A DNA stretch of 58,952 bases from Oscillospiraceae bacterium (lineage in GTDB: Bacteria > Bacillota > Clostridia > Oscillospirales > Ruminococcaceae): the NCBI GenBank assembly GCA_017847875.1, contig JAGASN010000053.1, positions 1-58,952 of the forward strand, in the 5' to 3' direction. The notes below the pieces were generated by a model, which did no database searches, was not told the origin of the DNA, and was given only the letters and a program-made list of their open reading frames with translations. Shown in pieces: positions 52,269-58,952 of the stretch; within the stretch, counting starts at the first letter, position 1; the number at the start of each line of letters is the position of its first letter. A program made the translations under genes and the position numbers.

Positions 52269-52293
52269 GTTTGAGCACCGCGTGCTCAAACTT
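52267..52293. terminator. Terminator-like hairpin made of an inverted TTGAGCAC pair
   Basis: A perfect 12-bp stem (AAGTTTGAGCAC and complement, loop CGC) begins inside the stop codon of the XRE gene and is followed by TTTAAAAAC. It consists of two inverted copies of the octamer discussed in the findings (52271-52278, 52282-52289), similar to uptake-sequence terminators of naturally competent bacteria. Confidence 0.6.
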
Positions 52294-52341
52294 TAAAAAC
52301 ATTGATGCTCATGCGTTTTTTTCGCATTTTACGCATAAAAA

Positions 52342-52366
52342 AATCCCGCTGAAATTCAGCGGGATT
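52342..52366. terminator. Bidirectional terminator, ends the rplA operon
   Basis: An 11-bp stem (AATCCCGCTGA and complement) between A and T runs, just downstream of rplA on the minus strand; it also serves the convergent XRE gene. Confidence 0.88.
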
Positions 52367-52389
52367 TTTTATTTAATATGTGTTATGAA

Positions 52390-53082
52390 TTACACAAATC
52401 TTGCAGGGTTGATCTTTACGCCGGGGCCCATGGTTGCGGAAACAACGCAGGATTTAACGTACTGACCTTTTGCTGCTGCGGGTTTTGCTTTAACAATTGC
52501 ACCCATAAGAGTGTCAAAGTTTTCCTGGAGTTTTTCAACGCCAAAGGAAGCTTTACCGATCGGGCAGTGGATGATGTTGGTTTTGTCGAGACGGTACTCG
52601 ATTTTACCTGCTTTAGCTTCTTTAACAGCTTTAGCAACATCGGGGGTTACAGTACCTGCTTTGGGGTTAGGCATAAGGCCTCTCGGGCCAAGGATTTTAC
52701 CGAGTCTACCAACAACGCCCATCATATCGGGAGAAGCGATAACTACGTCAAAATCCATCCAACCTTCGGACATGATTTTCTGCATGTATTCTTCTGCACC
52801 GGCATATTCAGCGCCTGCATCAAGAGCAGCCTGAACTTTGTCGCCTTTTGCGAAAACAAGAACTTTAACTTCTTTACCGGTTCCGTTAGGAAGAACTACT
52901 GCACCACGAACCTGCTGGTCAGCGTGACGGGAGTCAACACCGAGACGAACGTGGCATTCAACGGTTTCGTCAAATTTTGCAGTTGCAGTTTTGCAAGCAA
53001 GCTCAAGAGCTTCGTTTGCTTCATAGAGTTTAGCATGTTCTACAAGCTTAGTGCTTTCAACATATTTTTTACCGTGTTTCAT
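52390..53082 (-). CDS. rplA: 50S ribosomal protein L1
   Basis: 230 residues, full length. Conserved segments [51 protein letters not shown] and the C-terminal [13 protein letters not shown] are present. L1 forms the stalk base at the E site and represses its own operon in many bacteria. The operon stops here; rplJ/rplL are not downstream in the window, unlike the usual order. Confidence 0.98.
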   Translation of the reverse strand: MKHGKKYVESTKLVEHAKLYEANEALELACKTATAKFDETVECHVRLGVDSRHADQQVRGAVVLPNGTGKEVKVLVFAKGDKVQAALDAGAEYAGAEEYMQKIMSEGWMDFDVVIASPDMMGVVGRLGKILGPRGLMPNPKAGTVTPDVAKAVKEAKAGKIEYRLDKTNIIHCPIGKASFGVEKLQENFDTLMGAIVKAKPAAAKGQYVKSCVVSATMGPGVKINPARFV

Positions 53083-53101
53083 TAATGCTAACCTCCTTCA
53101 C

Positions 53102-53527
53102 TTAGTCTTCAACGGTAACGCCCATGGAACGAGCGGTACCAGCTACCATGCTCATTGCTGCTTCAACAGATGCTGCGTTAAGGTCAGGCATCTTGGTTTC
53201 AGCAATTTTGCGGCACTGTTCGGAAGTGATGGATGCTACTTTGGTTTTGTTCGGAACACCGGAAGCCTTGGTAATGTTAGCAGCTTTTTTGATAAGAACT
53301 GCTGCAGGCGGGGTTTTGGTGATGAACGAGAAGCTGTGGTCAGCATATACAGTGATAACGACAGGAATGATCATGCCGATATCGTTTTTGGTGCGTTCAT
53401 TGAATTCTTTGGTGAACGCCATAATGTTTACACCGTGCTGGCCAAGTGCAGGACCAACAGGCGGTGCGGGAGTGGCTTTGCCACCCGGAATTTGCAGCTT
53501 AATCAAGCCAATAACTTTCTGTGCCAT
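53102..53527 (-). CDS. rplK: 50S ribosomal protein L11
   Basis: 141 residues. Signature [31 protein letters not shown] (about 16-47) and the C-terminal RNA-binding part with [11 protein letters not shown] are intact. Binds the GTPase centre of 23S rRNA. 19 bases upstream of rplA. Confidence 0.98.
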   Translation of the reverse strand: MAQKVIGLIKLQIPGGKATPAPPVGPALGQHGVNIMAFTKEFNERTKNDIGMIIPVVITVYADHSFSFITKTPPAAVLIKKAANITKASGVPNKTKVASITSEQCRKIAETKMPDLNAASVEAAMSMVAGTARSMGVTVED

Positions 53528-53597
53528 TGTTTTTACAAACCTCCAACCATTACGTGGTCAAACGGAACCGATTGAACAAATTTTCGATCCCTCCCAC

Positions 53598-53642
53598 ACG
53601 CAGAATACCTATATTCTGCGTTCGCCGGTCATATTTTGACCG
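53598..53642 (-). promoter_or_regulatory. Two stem-loops between nusG and rplK
   Basis: Inverted repeats 53598-53607/53612-53621 (10 bp) and 53626-53631/53637-53642 (6 bp) lie in the 132-base spacer, without a T-run. Likely a leader for rplK-rplA, possibly the L1 autoregulation site. Confidence 0.45.
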
Positions 53643-53659
53643 ACTACCTCAAAAAGCAA

Positions 53660-54181
53660 TCAATCTTTGCGGGCAACCTGTTCGAGCTCAAGCTCTGCAG
53701 GGGTATCGCGTCCGAACATGGACACGATTACACGAACTTTGTTGTCGGGAACGTCGATAGATTCGACTTTTCCTTCAAAGCCCTCAAGCGGACCACCTAC
53801 AATGGATACGATGTCGCCTACGGCATATTTTACTTCGACCGACCTGGATCCTATTCCAAGTTTTGCAACCTCTTCTTCGCTGAGCGGTACGGGTTTGGAA
53901 GCAGGACCTACAAAGCCGGTTACGCCGCGGGTGTTTCTGACAACGTACCAGGATTCGTCCGTAAGGATCATCTTAACAAGGACATAGCCCGGAAAAATTT
54001 TGCGTTCAACTTCACGCTTTTTGTTGTCGTTAACCTCAACGATAGTTTCGGTCGGGACGCTTACATCGAAAATAAGGTCTTTAAAACGCTTGTTTTCGAT
54101 TACCTTTTCAATATTCTCGGATACTTTGTTTTCATATCCGGAATAGGTGTGGACAACATACCATTTAGGAGTTTCAGACAT
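53660..54181 (-). CDS. nusG: Transcription termination/antitermination protein NusG
   Basis: 173 residues. NGN domain starting PKWYVVHTYSGYENKV, RKIFPGYVLVKMILTDESWYVVRNTRGVTGFVG, and a KOW domain with GDIVSIVGGPLEGFEGKV (about 125-142). Couples RNA polymerase with ribosome or Rho. 20 bases after secE. Confidence 0.98.
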   Translation of the reverse strand: MSETPKWYVVHTYSGYENKVSENIEKVIENKRFKDLIFDVSVPTETIVEVNDNKKREVERKIFPGYVLVKMILTDESWYVVRNTRGVTGFVGPASKPVPLSEEEVAKLGIGSRSVEVKYAVGDIVSIVGGPLEGFEGKVESIDVPDNKVRVIVSMFGRDTPAELELEQVARKD

Positions 54182-54201
54182 AACTCAGTTCCTTTCGCGC
54201 A

Positions 54202-54423
54202 TTAAGAGCCGAAGAACAGCCTAATAATAAGACCGAAGAAATAGTCTATAAGGCTGATACCGATCGAAGAGATAATAACGACTACAATAACAACGGTGGT
54301 GTTATTGATGACCTGTTTTTTGCTGGGCCATGCAATTTTTTTAAGCTCACCGGCGATGTCTTTGAAGAAACGTTTTACTCTCGAGAAAAGGGACGGCTTT
54401 TTCGCAGTATTTTCATTAGCCAC
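54202..54423 (-). CDS. secE: Preprotein translocase subunit SecE
   Basis: 73 residues with the SecE signature FKDIAGELKKIAWPSKKQV followed by one membrane span (about 42-65). Single-span type, part of SecYEG. Between rpmG and nusG as in most bacteria. Confidence 0.97.
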   Translation of the reverse strand: MANENTAKKPSLFSRVKRFFKDIAGELKKIAWPSKKQVINNTTVVIVVVIISSIGISLIDYFFGLIIRLFFGS

Positions 54424-54444
54424 GGTTAATACCTCTTCCTTTCC

Positions 54445-54594
54445 TTACTTCGTCTCTTTGTGGAGCGTGTGTTTACGGCAGAACCTGCAATATTTTTTCA
54501 TTTCAAGTCTGTCCGGATCGTTCTTTTTGTTTTTCATGGTAGTGTAGTTGCGTTGTTTGCACTCAGTGCATGCCAACACTATTTTGACTCGCAT
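54445..54594 (-). CDS. rpmG: 50S ribosomal protein L33
   Basis: 49 residues, [19 protein letters not shown] at the start and CRFCRKH near the end: the zinc-binding (C+, CxxC...CxxC) form of L33. Too short for many ORF thresholds. Ribosome site GGAGGTG. First gene of the rpmG-secE-nusG-rplK-rplA operon. Confidence 0.97.
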   Translation of the reverse strand: MRVKIVLACTECKQRNYTTMKNKKNDPDRLEMKKYCRFCRKHTLHKETK

Positions 54595-54690
54595 TGCGGC
54601 ACCTCCTGATTCTTGGAATTTTTGCCTCCCTCATATAAAAGGACACGGGTTTTTTTGCGCAAAAAAATAAACCCTTTTAGAGGTGTATAT

Positions 54691-54720
54691 ACTATACCAT
54701 AAAGTATATAGGCTCGTCAA
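54691..54720 (-). promoter_or_regulatory. Promoter of the rpmG operon
   Basis: TTGACG (54715-54720), 18-base spacer and TATAGT (54691-54696) on the minus strand. The remaining AT-rich 150 bases to the spoIVB start show no other feature I can support. Confidence 0.7.
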
Positions 54721-54866
54721 GTGTTTTTTCAAAATTTCTTTATAAAATATTAAATTTATTTTTATATACAATATTATATGTCTTTTTTGGGTTTTAATCA
54801 AGCAAAAGATTGGCGATAATATTAAAAAAGTTTTGCGGAATGATATTTTTTGAAGGAGGTGAAGTT

Positions 54867-56078
54867 TTGTTTTATAGAATTTATCGAAAAGCAACCGCCG
54901 TTTTTATTGCGTTTTTATCTCTTGTTATGGCAGTTGTTTTTGTTTTTCAGTATTTTTTGCCCGACAGATTTTATGTTTCCGGAAGCGAACTTGATTTTTC
55001 CTCGTCCTATGGAAAAATCATATCTTTCGACACAAATTACGGCAAAGCAAAAGAAGTTTTAAGCAGGAATGACAATTCATTTTCAGCAAAAGCAAAACTG
55101 CTGGGAATATTACCGCTTAAAGAAGTTTCCGTAACCGTTTCCGATGAAAAAATCGTCACTGTCTGCGGAACTCCTTTTGGAGTGAAAATGTTTACCGACG
55201 GAGTTCTTGTTGTGGATTTTTCTGAAATTGAAACCGAAAACGGAAGACGCTGCCCGGCTTCAGAATCCGGTCTTCTGGAAGGCGATTTGATAAAAGCAAT
55301 AAATAAAACCGATGTTTTCAGAAACGAAGACGTTGCTGAAATCATTGAAAAAAGCGAAGGAAAAGAGCTATCTTTTTCCATTTTGAGAAACGGAAAATCT
55401 ATGGAAATTTCCTTGATTCCCGAAATGCTGAAAGATCAAAGCGGATATAAAGCCGGATTTTGGGTTCGTGACAGTTCCGCAGGAATCGGCACTCTCACAT
55501 TTTATGACCCGGAAGATCTTTCTTTCGCGGGGCTTGGGCACGCCGTATGCGATATCGACACCGGAACGGTACTTCCCTTTTCAAGCGGCGAAATTGTTCC
55601 CGCCGCAATAACAAAAATCAAAAAAGGCGTTTCCGGTACTCCTGGTGAACTCGGCGGCGCTTTTATCGGAAAAGATGATCTTGGAATCGTTAAAATAAAC
55701 AATGAAACCGGACTTTACGGAACCCTTGAATACACGATTGAAGGGATCGAAATGCCCGTTGCCCATAAGCAGGATATTTATGAAGGTTCCGCCGTTATTC
55801 TTTCCACTGTTGAAGGCACAGAAGCGGAAGAATATGACATTTTGATAGAAAAAATCGCTCTTTCCGATGACAGTCTTACAAAAAACATGGTGATAAAAGT
55901 AGTCGATGAAGAACTTATAGAAGCGACCGGAGGAATTGTTCAGGGAATGAGCGGTTCCCCTATCATTCAGGACGGAAAACTTATCGGCGCGGTAACCCAT
56001 GTTTTAGTGAATGACCCGACAAAGGGATACGGAATTTTTGCGGAAAATATGCTCGAAATGTCCAAAAAATGCGGCTGA
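54867..56078 (+). CDS. spoIVB: SpoIVB-like peptidase (S55)
   Basis: 403 residues, TTG start at 54867 behind GAAGGAGGTGA. One N-terminal span (about 12-32), a PDZ domain (about 125-190, CPASESGLLEGDLIKAINKTDV), then the S55 protease domain with GHAVCDIDTG (His, about 228) and GMSGSPIIQDGKLIGAVTHVLVNDPTKGYGIF (catalytic Ser, about 370). In Bacillus it is secreted from the forespore and triggers SpoIVFB activation and SpoIIQ cleavage. The spoIVFA/FB-like pair is also in the window. Confidence 0.93.
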   Translation: MFYRIYRKATAVFIAFLSLVMAVVFVFQYFLPDRFYVSGSELDFSSSYGKIISFDTNYGKAKEVLSRNDNSFSAKAKLLGILPLKEVSVTVSDEKIVTVCGTPFGVKMFTDGVLVVDFSEIETENGRRCPASESGLLEGDLIKAINKTDVFRNEDVAEIIEKSEGKELSFSILRNGKSMEISLIPEMLKDQSGYKAGFWVRDSSAGIGTLTFYDPEDLSFAGLGHAVCDIDTGTVLPFSSGEIVPAAITKIKKGVSGTPGELGGAFIGKDDLGIVKINNETGLYGTLEYTIEGIEMPVAHKQDIYEGSAVILSTVEGTEAEEYDILIEKIALSDDSLTKNMVIKVVDEELIEATGGIVQGMSGSPIIQDGKLIGAVTHVLVNDPTKGYGIFAENMLEMSKKCG

Positions 56079-56105
56079 CAGGGGCTTTTGCCCCTGTTAT
56101 TTTGT
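56078..56105 (+). terminator. Terminator of spoIVB
   Basis: 8-bp stem ACAGGGGC/GCCCCTGT with a TTTT loop, followed by TATTTTG. Overlaps the last base of the stop codon. Confidence 0.75.
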
Positions 56106-56160
56106 TTTTATGCGTGATATAATAAATCTATATTTAAAAACATACAGAGGTGTATTGCTT

Positions 56161-57192
56161 ATGAAAAATTACGTTGATTACATCACCGAAATAACCTGCA
56201 AACTCCTTGCAATAGACAGCCCCACCGGATATACCAAACAGGCGGCTGAATTTGTTATGGAAGAATATCGAAAACTCGGATATGAACCGAAAATGACTGT
56301 CAAGGGCTGTGTTCTTGTTGATATCGGCGGCAAAAACGCCGAAAACGGAATTGTTCTTGCGGCGCATACCGATACTCTCGGCGCAATGGTTTCCGAAATA
56401 AAAAGCAACGGAAATCTCAAAGTTTCTCCTCTCGGCGGAATGAACCCTAACAACGCCGAAGCGGAAAACTGCCGCATTATAACCCGTTTTGACGGAATTT
56501 TTGAAGGAACTTTCCAGCTTAACAACGCTTCCATCCATGTAAACGGAGATTACAACGACACAAAACGAAAATATACCGATATGGAAGTTGTACTCGATGA
56601 AGTGGTAAAATCCAAAGAAGATACCGAAAAACTCGGAATTATGGTCGGTGATATCGTTTGTTTCGACCCCAGAACGACCGTTACTTCAAAAGGTTATATC
56701 AAAAGCCGTTTTCTTGATGATAAATTAAGCGTAGGAATTCTCCTCGGTTACGCAAAATATCTTAAAGATAACAACATTGAACTCGAAAACCGCCAGTATC
56801 ATTACATCACAGTATATGAAGAAGTCGGTCATGGCGGCGCCGCTTCCATTCCAAAAGGAGTTACCGAAATGATTTCCGTCGATATGGGCTGTGTCGGTGA
56901 CGGACTCACCTGCGACGAACATATGGTATCCATCTGCGCAAAAGATTCCTGCGGACCTTATAACTACGAAGTTGTCACCGGACTTATCAAAGCCGCAAAA
57001 GAGAACGATGTTAAATTTGCCGTAGATATTTATCCTTTCTATGGTTCCGACGTCGATTCAACTCTTAATGCCGGTTATGACATCCGTCACGGACTTATTG
57101 GCTCCGGAGTTTATGCTTCCCACGGTTATGAACGAAGCCACAAAGAAGGCGTTGAAAACACTCTTAAACTTCTTATCGCTTACTGCAAATAA
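56161..57192 (+). CDS. M42-family metallo-aminopeptidase
   Basis: 343 residues. Zinc ligands in VLAAHTDTLGAMV (about 60-72), FLDDKLSVGILL (about 182), YEEVGHGGAASI (about 218-229) and the C-terminal GSGVYASHGYERSHKEGVENT (about 315-335). Co-catalytic M42 (YsdC/FrvX-type) peptidases trim peptides. Start at ATG 56161 behind AGAGGTG; the frame to 56011 runs back into spoIVB. Confidence 0.94.
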   Translation: MKNYVDYITEITCKLLAIDSPTGYTKQAAEFVMEEYRKLGYEPKMTVKGCVLVDIGGKNAENGIVLAAHTDTLGAMVSEIKSNGNLKVSPLGGMNPNNAEAENCRIITRFDGIFEGTFQLNNASIHVNGDYNDTKRKYTDMEVVLDEVVKSKEDTEKLGIMVGDIVCFDPRTTVTSKGYIKSRFLDDKLSVGILLGYAKYLKDNNIELENRQYHYITVYEEVGHGGAASIPKGVTEMISVDMGCVGDGLTCDEHMVSICAKDSCGPYNYEVVTGLIKAAKENDVKFAVDIYPFYGSDVDSTLNAGYDIRHGLIGSGVYASHGYERSHKEGVENTLKLLIAYCK

Positions 57193-57203
57193 TAAATCCA
57201 TTC

Positions 57204-57230
57204 GACAGAGGCTTTGCCTTTGTCTTTTTT
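57204..57230 (+). terminator. Terminator of the M42 peptidase gene
   Basis: 9-bp stem (GACAGAGGC/GCCTTTGTC with one G-T pair) then six T residues. The same hairpin sequence follows the PAP2 gene at 58631. Confidence 0.85.
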
Positions 57231-57281
57231 GTCATATATGTTATGATGTCATTATCAAAATAAAAAATCCGGAGCTAAAAT

Positions 57282-57878
57282 ATGAATTTCAACGAAAAAC
57301 TCGTATCACTGCGCAAACAAAAAGGCTAGACCCAGGAAGAACTTGCAAAAGCTCTTTTTGTTTCACGAACAGCCGTTTCAAAATGGGAATCCGGAAGAGG
57401 TTATCCCAATATCGAATCCCTTAAAACAATTGCAAAACTTTTTTCGGTTTCCGTTGATGAACTTCTTTCCAACGACGAACTCGTCATTGCTGCAAAATCC
57501 GAAGCAACAGAAAAAGCCGTTGCCATTCTTTTCGGTTTTCTTGACTGCATGAATATGCTTCTTTTATTTCTACCGTTTTTCGGGGAAAAAATCGGCGAAA
57601 AGATTTTGTCCGTTTCATTAACAAATCTTACTCAAATATCCCCTTTTGTCAAAACCACTTATATATTTTTTATAGGTCTTTCTGTACTTTTTGGAATCCT
57701 TCAGCTTGCTTTACAGAATTTTGAAAAAAGTTTTTGGCAAAGGAACAAATTCATTGTATCAATTGTTTTAAATGTTCTCGGACTTTTTGTTTTCATCATC
57801 AGCACCCAGCCCTATGCAGGTGCATTTCTTTTGTTTTTATTGATAATAAAGCTTTTTTTCGCGTTAAAAATACGGTGA
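57282..57878 (+). pseudogene. XRE-membrane regulator interrupted by one amber codon
   Basis: From ATG 57282 the reading frame gives MNFNEKLVSLRKQKG, then TAG at 57327-57329, then in the same frame TQEELAKALFVSRTAVSKWESGRGYPNIESLKTIAKLFSVSVDELL and three to four membrane spans to 57878. Relatives have Leu or Ile at the stop position (KGLTQEEL), one base away (TTG to TAG). The rest is intact, so the loss is recent, a sequencing error, or the codon is read. It is the fourth XRE-membrane gene of this window. Confidence 0.8.
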
Positions 57879-57972
57879 CACTTTTCGTATCGCCTAAGTG
57901 ACCGGATGTTTCTTGAATATCGAAGCTCCTTGCCTTATGTTTGTTTTAAAAATATGGCAAGGAGATTTTTTT

Positions 57973-58632
57973 ATGAAAACAAAATTTTATTTTATTGCAT
58001 CGCTTTTTTTGCTTATCCTTTTTATCGTTTTTACAATCTTGGTCATCTGCGTTGATGTCCAGCCAATAGGTCAAAACTTTTCATCTGTTGGTCTAGCAAC
58101 CATAAACGGTTTTTTCCGTGATTCAGTAGGTTATAATCCAATTTGGTATAAAATCACCGAGCTTATCGGTTTTTCAGCAATTTTCACCGTTTTGGGTTTT
58201 GCCTCATTTGGTCTTTTTCAGCTCGTCAAAAGAAAAAGTCTGCTGAAAGTTGATTCGGATATTTATATTCTTGGCGGATTATATCTGCTTGTTGCCGCAG
58301 TTTATTATTTTTTTGAAATCAATATCATAAATTATCGTCCGGTTATCATAAACGGTGAACCGGAATCATCGTTTCCATCCTCACACGTAATGCTTATCTG
58401 CACAATTATGGGAAGCGCAATTATGCAATTTATAAACAGAACAAAAAATAAAAAACTGCTTTTTAGCGCAGTTACGATTTATTCCGTAATAATTGCCATA
58501 ACCGTTATAGGAAGATTACTTTCCGGTGTACATTGGTTAAGCGATATTATCGGCAGTTTGATTTTAAGCGGTTCTCTGCTTATGTTATATAACTCATGTA
58601 TTTTGTTTTTCCGCCGCAAAAAATCCGTCTGA
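57973..58632 (+). CDS. PAP2-family phosphatase
   Basis: 219 residues, about six membrane spans. Acid phosphatase motifs in order: INYRP (about 118-122), SFPSSHV (about 133-139) and GRLLSGVHWLSD (about 181-192). Such enzymes dephosphorylate lipid phosphates such as undecaprenyl pyrophosphate or phosphatidate. Start at 57973 behind AAGGAG; the frame to 57898 is not supported. Confidence 0.92.
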   Translation: MKTKFYFIASLFLLILFIVFTILVICVDVQPIGQNFSSVGLATINGFFRDSVGYNPIWYKITELIGFSAIFTVLGFASFGLFQLVKRKSLLKVDSDIYILGGLYLLVAAVYYFFEINIINYRPVIINGEPESSFPSSHVMLICTIMGSAIMQFINRTKNKKLLFSAVTIYSVIIAITVIGRLLSGVHWLSDIIGSLILSGSLLMLYNSCILFFRRKKSV

Positions 58633-58657
58633 CAGAGGCTTTGCCTCTGTCTTTTTT
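58631..58657 (+). terminator. Terminator of the PAP2 gene
   Basis: 9-bp stem GACAGAGGC/GCCTCTGTC with TTT loop and a seven-T run, nearly identical to the one at 57204. Confidence 0.9.
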
Positions 58658-58704
58658 TGTCAAGATGTGATAATATAAATTTATAAAACAACGGGAGAAA
58701 AAGA

Positions 58705-58952
58705 ATGGAAGTAACAATAAAAAATCTCGAATCATATCTCGCAAAAACCTATGGCGGTTTTGCGGAGAAAAACGGCGTTGCCCTTGCGGAAAACAATCTT
58801 TTTATGAAGCTTGTTGAAGAAATGGGAGAAGTTGCTGAAGTTATCAACAGGAAAGCCGGAAGAAAAGCCTACAGCGGAACCGACCTTAACTCCGAACTCG
58901 GAAACGAACTTTGCGACGTTATCCACTCTGCGGTCGCAATTGCCGCGGTAAA
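58705..58952 (+). CDS. MazG-like nucleotide pyrophosphohydrolase, cut by the window end
   Basis: 82 codons to the edge, start ATG behind GGGAG. The segment KLVEEMGEVAEVINRK matches the EExxE metal site of MazG-type NTP pyrophosphatases, and NELCDVIHSAVAIAAV the second (ExxD) site. These remove noncanonical nucleotides or act on alarmones. C-terminus unseen. Confidence 0.8.
   Translation, partial: MEVTIKNLESYLAKTYGGFAEKNGVALAENNLFMKLVEEMGEVAEVINRKAGRKAYSGTDLNSELGNELCDVIHSAVAIAAV

Noticed and set aside
1546..52289. TTGAGCAC as a KOPS/Chi-type polar sequence
   Set aside because: The copies are equally frequent in both orientations on either side of the putative dif, and often in inverted pairs, so strand polarity is absent in this window.
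57282..57878. General reassignment of TAG to sense
   Set aside because: Only one gene is interrupted by TAG, another ends properly in TAG, and all other frames are normal under the standard bacterial code; a single nonsense mutation is the simpler reading.

Overview
The window reads as a piece of an anaerobic Clostridia chromosome (low-to-mid GC, Oscillospirales-like is my guess) with a filamentous-phage-like prophage at its left edge. The lineage call rests on the SCIFF peptide and its radical SAM maturase, pyruvate:ferredoxin oxidoreductase, rubredoxin, sporulation genes (spoIIM, spoIVFA/FB-like pair, spoIVB) and Firmicutes-type gene orders (tig-clpP-clpX-lon-engB, rplS-rbgA-rnhB-yraN, hprK-murB-whiA, rpmG-secE-nusG-rplK-rplA).

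Positions 1-4930 hold an inovirus-like element. A leftward operon runs from a small membrane protein and a putative ssDNA-binding protein through a rolling-circle initiator of the pMV158 RepB type, a large secreted attachment-like protein and four further tiny membrane proteins plus one secreted anchored protein, to a typical inovirus major coat protein followed by a terminator. A divergent ribbon-helix-helix repressor gene faces two palindromic operators. A GC-rich hairpin next to rep is a candidate nicking origin, and a run of hairpins at the right end could be the phage intergenic/packaging region. The morphogenesis ATPase (Zot/pI) is not in the window and would have to lie left of position 1. 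At the right border, directly before a Xer-type recombinase gene, lies a 28-bp perfect palindrome with 11-6-11 dif-like geometry. The recombinase lies beside spoIIM, so I read it as the host Xer protein and the phage as a likely Xer/dif-integrating element.

5.9-14.4 kb: spoIIM; the SCIFF ranthipeptide pair scfA/scfB with an intercistronic terminator; a TIGR04086 membrane protein, yajC and tgt; an XRE regulator; rubredoxin; queA; then asd and dapA for lysine/diaminopimelate synthesis. 14.5-31.9 kb, nearly all leftward: an uncharacterised protein, a membrane-tethered PstS-like binding protein, a NUDIX hydrolase, engB, lon, clpX, clpP, trigger factor with an unusual basic repeat tail, a metallophosphoesterase, thrC, an M19 dipeptidase, yraN, rnhB, rbgA, rplS with a structured leader, and a radical SAM/DUF2344 pair.

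32-46.6 kb: an XRE-membrane regulator, the spoIVFB/spoIVFA-like pair, a large cell-wall amidase and a Ser-rich GHL10 lipoprotein, then the leftward operon hprK-murB-whiA-MATE-dnaE. 46.9-58.95 kb: por (PFOR), two paralogous XRE-membrane regulators with matching promoters, the leftward ribosomal/secretion operon, spoIVB, an M42 peptidase, a regulator gene interrupted by one amber codon, a PAP2 phosphatase and the start of a MazG-like gene.

Two sequence-level signals run through the whole window: the octamer TTGAGCAC (either strand) is strongly over-represented by my eye count, often as close inverted pairs, and TAG is almost never used as a stop. No CRISPR array, rRNA, tRNA or insertion sequence was seen, and no gene-free stretch exceeds 300 bases.
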